From Acidobacteriaceae bacterium (GTDB lineage Bacteria; Acidobacteriota; Terriglobia; Terriglobales; Acidobacteriaceae), in assembly GCA_030038435.1 (NCBI GenBank), contig JASHOY010000130.1:1-34627 (forward strand): DNA of 34,627 nt, written 5' to 3'. The position numbers were made by a program, and so were the translations under genes. The number at the start of each line of letters is the position of its first letter. Position 1 is the stretch's first letter. Positions 7,262 through 15,721 of the stretch are shown piece by piece. The notes below the pieces were generated by a model. The model searched no databases and was not told the origin of the DNA. It was given only the letters and a program-made list of their open reading frames with translations.

Positions 7262-8482
7262 ATGAAGACTTTGTCCTGGGCCACTCTTTTCCTGATGTGT
7301 ACGGCTGTGGGCCACGCGGAGCAGCCGGTGAATTCCGGCGCCGCGGATCAGGCCGAGGCCGTGAAAAGCAACAACGTCTTTGCGGCGAGTCTCTATGGGC
7401 AGCTACGCAAACAGCCGGGCAATCTTTTCTTTTCCCCTGAGAGCATTTCCACCGCCTTCGCCATGGCCTATGCCGGCGCGCGCGGCGAAACTGCAGCGGA
7501 GATGGCGAAGGTTTTTGACTTTACGCTGCCCCAGAACCGGCTGCAACCGGCCATGGGCGCGCTGCTTGCCGGGATGAATCGAAAGCATGAGGGCTACGAG
7601 CTGCACGTGGCAGACGCATTGTGGGCGCAGGCCGGCGAGAACTTTCTGCCCGGCTATTTGAACCTGGTGCAGGCGAATTACGGCACCGAGTTCCGGCGCG
7701 TGGACTTCAGGACCGCTCCGGAAAGCGTGCGCGAGGCCATCAATCGCTGGGTAGAACAGCAGACCAACAATAAGATCACAAACCTCATTGGACCCGGGGT
7801 GCTTTCGCCGGTAACCCGCCTGGTGCTGACCAACGCCATCTACTTCAAAGGCGACTGGAGCAGCCCGTTTGCGACAGGTGAAACGCATGAAGAGGAGTTT
7901 CATCTTTCGGCCTCTCAGACGGTGAAGACGCCGATGATGCACCGCACCGGCGGTTATCGCTACTTTGACGGCGGCACTTTTCAGGCGCTGGAACTGCCGT
8001 ATACGGGGGGCGATCTCGCCATGGTGGTGTTGCTGCCGAAGGAGGTTGCGGGCCTGCCGGCGCTGGAACCATCACTGACCGGCCCCGCTTTGAGCCGGTG
8101 GATGGAAAAGCTGGCGCCCGCCGAGAAAGTGATCCTCACCCTGCCGCGCTTCACCATGACCCGGGAGTTCGAATTGAGCGGAGTTCTGGCGCGCATGGGA
8201 ATGGCGCAGGCCTTCAGCAACTCGGCCGATTTTTCGGGAATGACAGGCAAGCGCGGGTTTACGATTTCCGCGGCCATTCACAAGGCGTACATCGACGTGA
8301 ACGAGGAAGGCACCGAAGCTGCCGCAGCCACATCGGTGGTGATGCGGGCGGCCTCGGTCATGCGGCAGGTTCCGCAGCCGCCCATCGTTTTCCGTGCCGA
8401 TCATCCCTTCCTGTTTCTGATTCGCGACACGCGCTCCGGAAGCATTCTCTTCATGGGGCGCGTAGCCGATCCGGCAGAGTGA
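7262..8482 (+). CDS. Secreted serpin (serine protease inhibitor)
   Basis: Serpins trap serine or cysteine proteases covalently through a mobile reactive loop. This 406-residue protein has a cleavable signal peptide (hydrophobic 5-16, likely cut after GHA at 19), so it acts in the periplasm or outside. Family landmarks are NLFFSPESISTAFAMAYAGARGET (54-77), LVLTNAIYFKGDW (187-199), MVVLLPKE and the C-terminal FLFLIRDTRSGSILFMGRVADP. The hinge EEGTEAAAATS (348-358) matches the inhibitory consensus of small residues at P15-P9. Counting from Gly350 as P15 places P1-P1' at Ala364-Ser365, which suggests elastase-like target proteases. The gene is single, with a strong AGGAGGG site. It is in the same direction as the HEPN pair but has its own leader. 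Confidence 0.95.
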   Translation: MKTLSWATLFLMCTAVGHAEQPVNSGAADQAEAVKSNNVFAASLYGQLRKQPGNLFFSPESISTAFAMAYAGARGETAAEMAKVFDFTLPQNRLQPAMGALLAGMNRKHEGYELHVADALWAQAGENFLPGYLNLVQANYGTEFRRVDFRTAPESVREAINRWVEQQTNNKITNLIGPGVLSPVTRLVLTNAIYFKGDWSSPFATGETHEEEFHLSASQTVKTPMMHRTGGYRYFDGGTFQALELPYTGGDLAMVVLLPKEVAGLPALEPSLTGPALSRWMEKLAPAEKVILTLPRFTMTREFELSGVLARMGMAQAFSNSADFSGMTGKRGFTISAAIHKAYIDVNEEGTEAAAATSVVMRAASVMRQVPQPPIVFRADHPFLFLIRDTRSGSILFMGRVADPAE

Positions 8483-8607
8483 TTTGCGGCTCGGCCGACC
8501 CGCAGCGGCGCGCGCGAGCGATCAGGTGCAGCCTAAAACGGCGCTGAATCGCGACCCAGTGCAGTCCAGGGCACAGCGGTGAAGCGGGCACGCTTCTCAA
8601 CTCAGGA

Positions 8608-8671
8608 CCCACCCCATGTTGACCAGCGAAATACCTGCGGAAAATTGACGCATTCGCTGAAAATGGGTGGG
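8608..8671. repeat. GGGTGGG-armed inverted repeat
   Basis: CCCACCCCAT (8608-8617) can pair with ATGGGTGGG (8663-8671), with one bulged C and a 45-nt interior. It resembles the hairpins at 13759-13813 and 33642-33692. The remainder of 8483-8727 shows no other feature I can support. Confidence 0.45.
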
Positions 8672-8727
8672 CGGCGGGATGCATTACCCTAGTCGTTGCG
8701 GAACTGCCGTCGACGGGGAAGCTGCGC

Positions 8728-10020
8728 TTGCGCATTGTTCTATCGAATATTGGAACCTTTGGTGACACTAATCCGCTGGTCGCCGTGGCGCTGGAACTGA
8801 AGCGGCGAGGCCACTCACCGGTGATGGCGGTGCCGGAGCTGTACCGGCCGAAGATCGAGCCGCTAGGGCTGGAGTTTCACCCCATCCGTCCCAACCTCGA
8901 CCCCAAAGACACGCGCCTGGTAGCCATGGTTTACGACGTAAAGAAAGGCACGGAAACCGGGCTGCGCGAAGTTCTTTTTCCGGTATTACGGCAAACCTAT
9001 GACGATCTGCTGGACGCGGCAACACGGCCGCAGCGCGCAGACCTGATGCTGCTGGGCGAGCTGAATTACGCAGGTCCCATTGTGGCGGAAAAGACCGGCA
9101 TTCCCTGGGCGAGTTATGTTCTGGCGCCATTCTCGTTCTTTTCCGCATTCGATCCGCCGGTGCTGCCGCCCTATCCGAAGCTGGCGCGCGCCGATAAAGC
9201 GCTGCCCGGCATGGGACGCGCCATACGGCGCGTGGCGCGCTTTGTAACCCGCAAGTGGCCGGAGCCGGTTTATGCGCTGCGCCGCGAACTGGGCTTGCCG
9301 CCGGGGCCGAATCCGATCTTCGAGGCCAAGCACTCGCCGTGGCTGGTGCTGGCTCTGTTTTCGCGGACGCTCGGCGAAGAACAGAAAGACTGGCCGCCGC
9401 ACCCGCTGATCACGGGGTTTTGCTACTACGACGCCGACGCGGGCAACGCGGCGCTGCCGGCGGAGCTGGAGGCTTTCCTGCAGGCCGGCGAGCCGCCGGT
9501 GGTGTTCACGCTGGGGTCGGCTGCGGTGCTGGCGGCGGGGAAGTTTTATGAGCACTCGGCGCGCGCGGCCATGCGCATGGGCAAGCGCGCGGTGCTGCTG
9601 ATCGGGGACGACGGGCGCAACCGTCCCAGCGTGGCGCTGCCCGATTCCATCTGCGTGACCCCGTACGCACCGTTTACCGCGCTGTTTCCGCGCGCTGCGA
9701 TGGTGGTGCACCAGGGCGGAGTGGGCACCGTGGCGCAGTGTTTGCGCGCGGCCAGGCCCATGTTGGTCATGCCTTACTCGCACGACCAGCCGGACAACGC
9801 GCGGCGCATGAAGCGGCTGGGCGTGGCGCGGGTCATCCAGCGGAAGGACTACGCGCCGCAACGGGTGGCGCGCAAGGTGAGCGCCATGCTCGAGGATCCG
9901 AGCTATGCGCAACGAGCGCAGCAAGTGGGGCTGCAGGTGAACAGCGAAAACGGCGTGAAGACAGCCTGCGACGCGCTGGAGAAGCTGCATGCCGAGACCC
10001 GCGAGGCGCTGCGCCGCTAA
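8728..10020 (+). CDS. UGT/MGT-type glycosyltransferase (GT1-like)
   Basis: This 430-residue GT-B fold enzyme transfers a sugar from a nucleotide donor to a small-molecule or lipid acceptor. The N-terminal acceptor domain starts MRIVLSNIGTFGDTNPLVAVALELKRRGH, where GDTNPLVA is the usual 'G-x-x-x-P' start of bacterial sterol or rhamnosyl-type transferases. The C-terminal donor domain holds PPVVFTLGSAAV, an AMVVHQGGVGTVAQCLRAARP nucleotide-sugar motif and LVMPYSHDQPDNARRM, with His and Asp/Gln in the expected places. No signal peptide or clear TM segment is present. The start is a TTG at 8728 with GGGGA about 9 nt upstream; it is the only start that keeps the N-terminal strand. Donor and acceptor cannot be named. 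A radical SAM gene follows after ~120 bases in the same direction. Confidence 0.9.
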   Translation: MRIVLSNIGTFGDTNPLVAVALELKRRGHSPVMAVPELYRPKIEPLGLEFHPIRPNLDPKDTRLVAMVYDVKKGTETGLREVLFPVLRQTYDDLLDAATRPQRADLMLLGELNYAGPIVAEKTGIPWASYVLAPFSFFSAFDPPVLPPYPKLARADKALPGMGRAIRRVARFVTRKWPEPVYALRRELGLPPGPNPIFEAKHSPWLVLALFSRTLGEEQKDWPPHPLITGFCYYDADAGNAALPAELEAFLQAGEPPVVFTLGSAAVLAAGKFYEHSARAAMRMGKRAVLLIGDDGRNRPSVALPDSICVTPYAPFTALFPRAAMVVHQGGVGTVAQCLRAARPMLVMPYSHDQPDNARRMKRLGVARVIQRKDYAPQRVARKVSAMLEDPSYAQRAQQVGLQVNSENGVKTACDALEKLHAETREALRR

Positions 10021-10137
10021 CAGACTGGGCTTCCTTTAACAATTGCGATTTATACTGAGGCTGCAAGAGTTTGCGTCTGCTCGCCTCAAACATCCCTTGG
10101 CCGGTTGTTTCCATCTTCCCCAGCGAGGACATACCTT

Positions 10138-11265
10138 ATGCCGGGCATAGCCATGCGACGCGCCGTGAGACGGTGCAATCGTCTGTATCGTGAAGTGCGG
10201 CTGGTTGCACAGGCGCTGAAATCGCCGCGGCATCCGGTGTTTGCGCACATGGTGGTGACGCGCCGCTGCAACCTGGCCTGCACTTACTGCAGCGAGTTCG
10301 ACACCTTCTCCAAGCCGGTGCCCATCGAGGAGATGGTGCGCCGCGTGGACCGGCTCGCCGCGTTGGGCACCACGGCCGTCACGCTCACCGGCGGCGAGAC
10401 CCTCCTGCACCCGCAGCTTGAAGAGATCATTGCGCGCATTCGCAGCCACGGCATGATCGTGGTGATGATCACCAACGGCTACCTCCTTTCCGTCGAGCGC
10501 ATCAAGAAGCTGAACAAGGCGGGCCTGGACCGCATGCAGATCAGCATCGACAACGTGAAGCCGGACGCGGTTTCTATGAAAAGCCTCAAGGTGCTGGACC
10601 AGAAGCTGCGCTGGCTGGCCGAGCACGCCGAGTTCCCGGTCCACATTCATTCCGTGGTAGGCGCGGGAACAGCGGAGCCGGAAGACGCGCTCATCATCGC
10701 TAAACGGGCTACGGAACTGGGGCTGGGCAGCAGCGCCGGCATCGTACATGATCCAACCGGCCATATCGAACCCATCGATCAGCGCTCGCGCAACGTTCTC
10801 GAGGAGATCGAGAGGCTTTCCAAGCCGCTCTTCTCTTTCGCGCGGCACAATCCGTGGCGCAAGAATCTGCTTGAGGGACGGCCCAACGACTGGCACTGTC
10901 CTGCCGGCGGACGGCATATTTACATCTGCGAAAACGGGCTGGTCCACTACTGCATGGCGCAGCGCGGATACCCGGCGAAGCCGCTTGCCGAATATACGCA
11001 GGAGGACATTGACCGCGAATCGAAGACGCCGAAATCCTGCGCACCTTATTGCACCATCTTCTGCGTGCATCGCGTGGCGCTGCTGGACCGGATTCGCGAG
11101 AATCCGCGGGAAGCGCTGGTGCAGCTTTTCCCTGCCCCGGAACCGGGACAGGCCAAGCCGCCCTTGCCGGTGCGGGCCTTGACCGCGGCGTTCTCCTCGC
11201 AGAAGTCCTCGCGCAGCACGGAATTATTCCGCAAGGCGGCGCTGCGCATTCTCAACCTGCATTAG
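10138..11265 (+). CDS. Radical SAM enzyme with Cys-rich C-terminus
   Basis: The 375-residue protein has the radical SAM 4Fe-4S motif CNLACTYC (Cys44, Cys48, Cys51), the SAM-binding TLTGGETLLHP, then ITNGYLL and RMQISIDNV strands of the partial TIM barrel. The C-terminal third has further cysteines in WHCPAGG, YICENGLVHYC and SCAPYCTIFCVHR, which suggests a SPASM/twitch-like auxiliary cluster. The reaction and substrate are unknown. Such enzymes modify peptides, sugars or lipids, and the upstream glycosyltransferase hints at a shared glycan or lipid product, which is inference. I chose ATG 10138 (GAGG 9 nt upstream) over 10105, which has no site. TATACT at 10051-10056 is a possible -10 box. 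Confidence 0.88.
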   Translation: MPGIAMRRAVRRCNRLYREVRLVAQALKSPRHPVFAHMVVTRRCNLACTYCSEFDTFSKPVPIEEMVRRVDRLAALGTTAVTLTGGETLLHPQLEEIIARIRSHGMIVVMITNGYLLSVERIKKLNKAGLDRMQISIDNVKPDAVSMKSLKVLDQKLRWLAEHAEFPVHIHSVVGAGTAEPEDALIIAKRATELGLGSSAGIVHDPTGHIEPIDQRSRNVLEEIERLSKPLFSFARHNPWRKNLLEGRPNDWHCPAGGRHIYICENGLVHYCMAQRGYPAKPLAEYTQEDIDRESKTPKSCAPYCTIFCVHRVALLDRIRENPREALVQLFPAPEPGQAKPPLPVRALTAAFSSQKSSRSTELFRKAALRILNLH

Positions 11266-11266
11266 C

Positions 11267-11282
11267 GAGTCGGCAAACTAAC
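11267..11282. repeat. Single GAGTCGGC octamer with a degenerate neighbour
   Basis: GAGTCGGC (11267-11274) directly follows the stop of the radical SAM gene and is continued by AAACTAAC. It is the second site of the octamer family. Further on, GCCGGCA (11360-11366) and TGCCGGC (11369-11375) form a short palindrome ahead of the next gene. Confidence 0.4.
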
Positions 11283-11424
11283 CAACGAACCTTCCCTTTT
11301 ATCTCTTCGTCCTTTGTTTCCGGATCTTCGATCTGTGCGGAGGCTTTTCGATTGCCCGCGCCGGCAGTTGCCGGCCGCGGTGCCCTGCGCCCGTAGTGTA
11401 TAAGGGATGACGATTGGAGAATGC

Positions 11425-12744
11425 ATGATTTCAAGGCGTGATTTTGTAGGTGGCATGGCGGCAGGCGTGGCGGGATCGGCGCTGGCTTCCACGGCGAAGA
11501 GTTACGGGCAGATTCTGGGCGCCAACAGCCGGGTTCATTTTGCCATCAACGGATTGAACGGGCGCGGGCACGCGCACCTCTCCTCGCTGCACAACAACAG
11601 CAAGACCGCGCGCGTGGCCTATATCTGCGATCCCGACGCACACATCCGCGCCAAGTTTGCCGCGGATGCAAAACAACTGCTGGGATACGCGCCCAAGGCC
11701 GAGCAGGATTTCCGCAACGCCCTGGCATCGAATGAAGTGGACGCAATCTCGATTGCCACGCCCGATCACTGGCACACCCCGATGGCGGTGCTCGGTTTGA
11801 AAGCGGGCAAGCACGTCTACGTGGAAAAACCGTCGAGCCAGAATCCGCGCGAGGGCGAACTGCTGGTGGAGGCGCAAAAGAAATACGGCAAGCTGGTGCA
11901 GGTGGGCGATCAGCAGCGCTCGTCGGCATACACCATTGACATGATCAATCGCATTCACGACGGCTACATCGGCAAAGCATATATGGCCAAGTCCTGGTAC
12001 GCGAATACGCGCGGAACCATGGGCATCGGCAAAGTGGTTCCCGTACCGGAGTGGCTGGATTGGGATTTGTGGCAGGGGCCGGCGCCGCGCAGCGACTACA
12101 AAGATAATATCCATCCCTATAACTGGCACTGGCTGCGCCGCTATGGGACCGGCGAAGCCCTGAACAACGGCACCCACGAAGTGGATATCTGCCGCTGGGC
12201 GCTGGGCGCGGAGATTCCGCAGGCCGTGAACGCAACCGGCGGCCGCTACCAGTACAAGGATGACTGGCAGTTTTACGACGCCCTGATCACCAGCTTCGAA
12301 TATCCCGACAAGATGATTTATTGGGAAGGCCGAAGCTGCAACGGCCTGCGCGATTATGGCCGCGGCAGAGGATCGGCGATCGTGGGAACAAAAGGCAGCG
12401 TGGTGATCGACCGCGGCGGATACGACGTCTACAACTGGAAGGGCAAACTCATCAACCAGTACCGCACCGGGCAGCACGAGTCAACCGCAGATTTGATCGG
12501 CGCCGATTCGATGACCGATGCGCACTTTGCCAACTTCATCGCCGCCATTCACGGGCAGCAAAAGCTGCATTCGCCGGCGGAGGTGGCCAACGTCAGCGTG
12601 ACCATGCTGCTGATTTCCAACATTGCCTATTTCGTGAATCGCAAACTGCAGCTGGATACGACCAACGCGCACATTCTCAACGATCCGGAAGCAATGGAGC
12701 AGTGGGGACGGACGTATGAAAAAGGGTGGGAAGTGACGGTTTAG
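11425..12744 (+). CDS. Tat-exported Gfo/Idh/MocA family oxidoreductase
   Basis: The product is a 439-residue NAD(P)-dependent oxidoreductase acting on sugars or inositol-like compounds. It starts with the twin-arginine signal MISRRDFVGGMAAGVAGSALAS, so it is exported folded, as is common in this family in Acidobacteria and Planctomycetes. The Rossmann part is degenerate at its first glycine-rich strand (VHFAINGLNGRGHAH). It continues with DAISIATPDHWHTPMAVLGLKAGKHVYVEKP, where EKP is the family hallmark, and a C-terminal domain with NNGTHEVDICRWALG. GGAGA lies 4-5 nt before ATG 11425; an upstream ATG at 11407 has its AAGGG directly abutting and is less likely. The aldo/keto reductase downstream may act on a related substrate (inference). 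Confidence 0.93.
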   Translation: MISRRDFVGGMAAGVAGSALASTAKSYGQILGANSRVHFAINGLNGRGHAHLSSLHNNSKTARVAYICDPDAHIRAKFAADAKQLLGYAPKAEQDFRNALASNEVDAISIATPDHWHTPMAVLGLKAGKHVYVEKPSSQNPREGELLVEAQKKYGKLVQVGDQQRSSAYTIDMINRIHDGYIGKAYMAKSWYANTRGTMGIGKVVPVPEWLDWDLWQGPAPRSDYKDNIHPYNWHWLRRYGTGEALNNGTHEVDICRWALGAEIPQAVNATGGRYQYKDDWQFYDALITSFEYPDKMIYWEGRSCNGLRDYGRGRGSAIVGTKGSVVIDRGGYDVYNWKGKLINQYRTGQHESTADLIGADSMTDAHFANFIAAIHGQQKLHSPAEVANVSVTMLLISNIAYFVNRKLQLDTTNAHILNDPEAMEQWGRTYEKGWEVTV

Positions 12745-12752
12745 CGAGACAC

Positions 12753-12776
12753 GAGTCAGCGAGTCAGCAAGTCACA
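12753..12776. repeat. GAGTCAGC tandem octamers
   Basis: GAGTCAGC (12753-12760), GAGTCAGC (12761-12768) and AAGTCACA (12769-12776) follow the oxidoreductase stop codon in perfect 8-bp steps. This is the cleanest of the three octamer sites. Confidence 0.6.
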
Positions 12777-12828
12777 ATCGTGGCCGGCAGGGCGGGATGT
12801 TGTGTTCGTAGAATTGATTTGAGGAGAG

Positions 12829-13722
12829 ATGCGGATGGGAACCGGGAGTGGATCGTTGTCGGCCGCCAATGCGGGGACGGTGACACTGGGAGATTTGACT
12901 GTGAATCGCCTGGGATACGGGGCGATGCGGATTACGGGCAAGGGGATTTGGGGACCTCCGGCGGACCGCGCTGCGGCATTGGCCACATTGCGGCGTGCGG
13001 TGGAACTGGACGTGAACTTCATCGAAACCGCGGATTCCTATGGGCCCGGAGTTTCCGAGGAGCTGATCGCGGAAGCATTATCGCCCTACCCCAAAGGGCT
13101 GGTGATCGGGACCAAGGCCGGGTGGGAGCGCCATGGTCCGGGGGTGTGGCAGCACAACGCCAGCCCCAAACACATTGAGCAGGCCATCGAGGGTAGTTTG
13201 AAGCGGCTGCGGCTGGAGCGGATCGACGTCTATCAACTGCACGTACCCGATCCGGCAGGATCGTTTGACGCCTCGATGGAGACGATGGCGCGGCTGAAAG
13301 AACAGGGCAAAGTGCGGCACGTAGGGCTTTCTAACGTGACCGTCGAGCATGTGGAGAGAGCGAGGAAGATTGTGCCCATCGTATCCGTGCAGAACCGTTA
13401 CAGCTTCTCCGACCGCGAATGGGATTACCTGCTCGATCACTGCCAGGCCAATGGGATCGTTTTTATGCCCTGGGGCCCGATGGCGCAGGGACGCAAGGCC
13501 AACGAAGTGGTGGAAAAGATCGCCTCGGCGCGCGGGGTTTCCACGGCGGTGGTTTCGCTGGCCTGGCTGCTCAAGCGCTCGCCGTTCATGCTGCCCATTC
13601 CGGGAACATCTTCAGTCGGCCACGTGGAGGAAAACATCGGCGCTGCCGGATTCCATCTGACTGACGAGGAGTTTGCCGAGCTGGGTGCGGTGGCGCCGAA
13701 ACCCATGTCGCTGCGGGGATGA
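12829..13722 (+). CDS. Aldo/keto reductase
   Basis: This 297-residue cytosolic NADPH-dependent oxidoreductase has a TIM-barrel fold. The catalytic tetrad is visible as Asp69 and Tyr71 (ETADSYG), Lys96 (VIGTKAGW) and His138 (VYQLHVPD). Cofactor-binding motifs near the C-terminus include PIPGTSSVGHVEENIGAAG. It resembles the AKR subfamily of E. coli YdbC or plant pyridoxal reductases, but the substrate cannot be fixed from sequence. GAGGAG lies 2 nt before ATG 12829 and 8 nt before in-frame ATG 12835, so translation may begin two codons later. It follows the Tat oxidoreductase by about 85 bases that include the octamer repeat. Confidence 0.94.
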   Translation: MRMGTGSGSLSAANAGTVTLGDLTVNRLGYGAMRITGKGIWGPPADRAAALATLRRAVELDVNFIETADSYGPGVSEELIAEALSPYPKGLVIGTKAGWERHGPGVWQHNASPKHIEQAIEGSLKRLRLERIDVYQLHVPDPAGSFDASMETMARLKEQGKVRHVGLSNVTVEHVERARKIVPIVSVQNRYSFSDREWDYLLDHCQANGIVFMPWGPMAQGRKANEVVEKIASARGVSTAVVSLAWLLKRSPFMLPIPGTSSVGHVEENIGAAGFHLTDEEFAELGAVAPKPMSLRG

Positions 13723-13758
13723 TCAGAGCATTGTCGATTTAAGCGTTAACACAACTCA

Positions 13759-13813
13759 GGGCGCCCCATCCTTTGTGCGTCTTTTGCACAAAGGGTGGGA
13801 AGGGCGAGCGCCC
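13759..13813. repeat. REP-like hairpin between convergent genes
   Basis: CCCATCCTTTGTGC (13765-13778) pairs with GCACAAAGGGTGGG (13786-13799) over 14 bp with a single G-T wobble and a 7-nt loop. An outer pair, GGGCGC (13759-13764) and GCGCCC (13808-13813), lengthens it with an 8-nt asymmetry. No T-run follows on either strand, so it looks more like an interspersed palindromic repeat than a classic terminator. It could still end transcription of the converging aldo/keto reductase and DUF2059 genes. Confidence 0.65.
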
Positions 13814-13909
13814 GCATCGACAGCGAATAGCTCAACCTAAAATGCTCTGGCCGGCGGAGCGCGCTGCCTGCCGCTCCGCTACGCGGTCCTCGCTCCCAGA
13901 CGCGGCTCT

Positions 13910-14539
13910 CTATTTTGCAGGAGCCGTTGCCGGTTGCGGCTTCTGGTTCTTTTCGAAATTCGCCAGGTCCTGCAACATCTCGGCGTAGAGTGCCTTGCTG
14001 CGGTCCTGCGCCTTGGCCATGACGATGGGCATGTATTCCTTCATGATCGCCGGCTGGGCGTCCAGCAGGTGCTGGCCGGGCGGCGAAGTGTAGAAGGCGA
14101 TATAGGCGTCGACGTCGGTGCGGCTCATGTGCCGCTGATAAACACCGATGGCGTCCGCCATCATCTCGTCGGCTGGATAGATGTTCATGGCCTTCTGCAT
14201 GTACTTGTCCATGATGGCATCCAGTTGCGCCTGCTGATCGGCGGTGGGCTGCTGCGCCGCGGGCATTTGCGCCATCGCCTGCTGCATCTCTTCGTGAATG
14301 CCCTGCTCGACGGCTTTCGGCATCATGGTCATGATTTGATTGAATTGCTGGCGAAGGCGCATGACCTCGAAGAGCCTGGTCAGCTGCTCCCGGGTGGCCT
14401 GCTGCTCAGCAGGCACGACCGCCGGGCCGGCGGCAGGCGTCTGGGTCGGAGACGCGGACGCCGCGTCCTGCGGCTGGGCGAAGACGCAAGGCTGGATGGA
14501 AAGCGCCACCATCGCCGCAAGCGTGTACAGGTTTTTCAT
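13910..14539 (-). CDS. Secreted DUF2059 family protein
   Basis: This 209-residue protein has a signal peptide (MKNLYTLAAMVALSIQPCVFAQ, likely cut after VFA or FAQ) and a Pro/Ala-rich linker. The DUF2059 domain contains RLRQQFNQIMTMMPKAVEQG and, near the C-terminus, DVDAYIAFYTSPPGQHLLDAQPAIMKEYMP, where the FYxSPxG segment is typical of the family. The family has no established biochemical function; proteins of this type are periplasmic. The open frame extends more than 300 codons further upstream, but GAGGAG 6-7 nt before ATG 14539 and the signal peptide fix the start. It is divergent from the araD-type gene and converges with the aldo/keto reductase. Confidence 0.9.
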   Translation of the reverse strand: MKNLYTLAAMVALSIQPCVFAQPQDAASASPTQTPAAGPAVVPAEQQATREQLTRLFEVMRLRQQFNQIMTMMPKAVEQGIHEEMQQAMAQMPAAQQPTADQQAQLDAIMDKYMQKAMNIYPADEMMADAIGVYQRHMSRTDVDAYIAFYTSPPGQHLLDAQPAIMKEYMPIVMAKAQDRSKALYAEMLQDLANFEKNQKPQPATAPAK

Positions 14540-14740
14540 ATCTGACTCCTCAGCTTTCCCTTGGCGCACGCGATACACAGCCGGTCCCCTTCGGGGGTTC
14601 GAGAAACTGTCGCGCGGCTCTATTTGTCCAGTGGGTTGATTCGATTGCCCCCATGCTACGCGCGCCGGCGCAAACACGCAATGACGAGGATCGACGAGCA
14701 CAGAACAAGGGCGAAGATTTAATCTTGTTGGAGACACTCT

Positions 14741-15445
14741 ATGCTGCTCGAAGCCCTTCGCAAACAGGTTCTCGAAGCCAACCAGGAGATTGCCCGGCGC
14801 GGGTTGGCGCCGCATACGTTCGGCAATGCCAGCGGGATCGATCGCCTCGGCCAGGAGCCGCTGGTGGTCATTAAGCCCAGCGGCGTGGATTACGCCAAAA
14901 TGACGCCCGGCGACCTGGTGGTAACGGATCTGGACGGCAAGATTGTCGATGGACGCCTGCGGCCATCGAGCGATCTGGATACCCACACGTTGCTTTACCG
15001 GGAGTTTCCTCAAATCGGCGGCATCGTGCACACGCACTCGGAGTTTGCCACCTCGTGGGCTCAGGCCTGCCGCCCCATTCCCTGCCTGGGAACCACGCAC
15101 GCCGACTATTTTCACGGACCGGTGCCGGTGACCGAGCCGTTGAGCGCCGAAGAGGTGGAAGAAGCGTATGTGCGCAACACCGGGGCGATCATCGTGAGGC
15201 GCTTCCGCGCCGGCGGGCTCGACCCGGTGGCCGTTCCAGGTGTACTGGTGGCCGGGCATGCGCCTTTTGCCTGGGGAAAGACGCCGGCGGAAGCGGTAGA
15301 ACATGCCGATGTCCTGGAGTACATCGCAAGGCTGGCGTATCGCAGCACGCTGCTGGGTGCGCCGGATGCAGGATTGCCCTTGCACGTCGGCGAGCACCAC
15401 TATCAGCGTAAGCACGGGTCGAAGGCAACCTACGGACAGCGTTGA
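14741..15445 (+). CDS. araD: L-ribulose-5-phosphate 4-epimerase
   Basis: The enzyme interconverts L-ribulose 5-phosphate and D-xylulose 5-phosphate by retro-aldol chemistry, linking arabinose (or ascorbate-type) catabolism to the pentose phosphate pathway. At 234 residues it matches the family length (231 in E. coli). All expected residues are present with a constant offset of two from E. coli AraD: Asp78, zinc ligands His97, His99 and His173, Asp122 and Tyr231. The phosphate-binding GNASG and KPSG motifs are intact. GGAG lies 8 nt before the ATG. No araA or araB is nearby, so UlaF/SgbE-like use cannot be excluded. It could take up pentoses from the plant polymers implied by the GH28 locus downstream (inference). 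Confidence 0.94.
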   Translation: MLLEALRKQVLEANQEIARRGLAPHTFGNASGIDRLGQEPLVVIKPSGVDYAKMTPGDLVVTDLDGKIVDGRLRPSSDLDTHTLLYREFPQIGGIVHTHSEFATSWAQACRPIPCLGTTHADYFHGPVPVTEPLSAEEVEEAYVRNTGAIIVRRFRAGGLDPVAVPGVLVAGHAPFAWGKTPAEAVEHADVLEYIARLAYRSTLLGAPDAGLPLHVGEHHYQRKHGSKATYGQR

Positions 15446-15721
15446 GGATGGGACTCGGGGGTGAGATACAGACACCCATCTTGAACTATTACACCTATGG
15501 AATTGCGTAGATTGATCCTCATAGTTGGAGGGGGTCTACTGTTTTCTGCATTGTCCACGCTTTAGCCTCAGCTTGGCAGGTGACGTTTTGCGGAATATGG
15601 AGTCAATAAGCTGCGTATTCTCAAACGGATGGCGATACGAGCACAGATACCGCGCAGGTGACCGGGCATGGCAAGCGACGTGCAGGAAACCTCACGGATT
15701 CGAGCGTCGCAGGGTGTCCCC

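Noticed and set aside
14540..15475. Upstream extension of the DUF2059 frame on the minus strand (about 310 more codons)
   Set aside because: It lies antisense to the complete epimerase gene, is Arg/His-rich without domains, and the signal peptide with GAGGAG at 14539 marks the true start.
15573..15591. Possible sigma-54 promoter (TGGCAGG ... TTTTGC) before the kinase gene
   Set aside because: The GG-to-GC distance is 9 or 13 bases depending on which GG is used, not the required 10, so the -24/-12 geometry fails.
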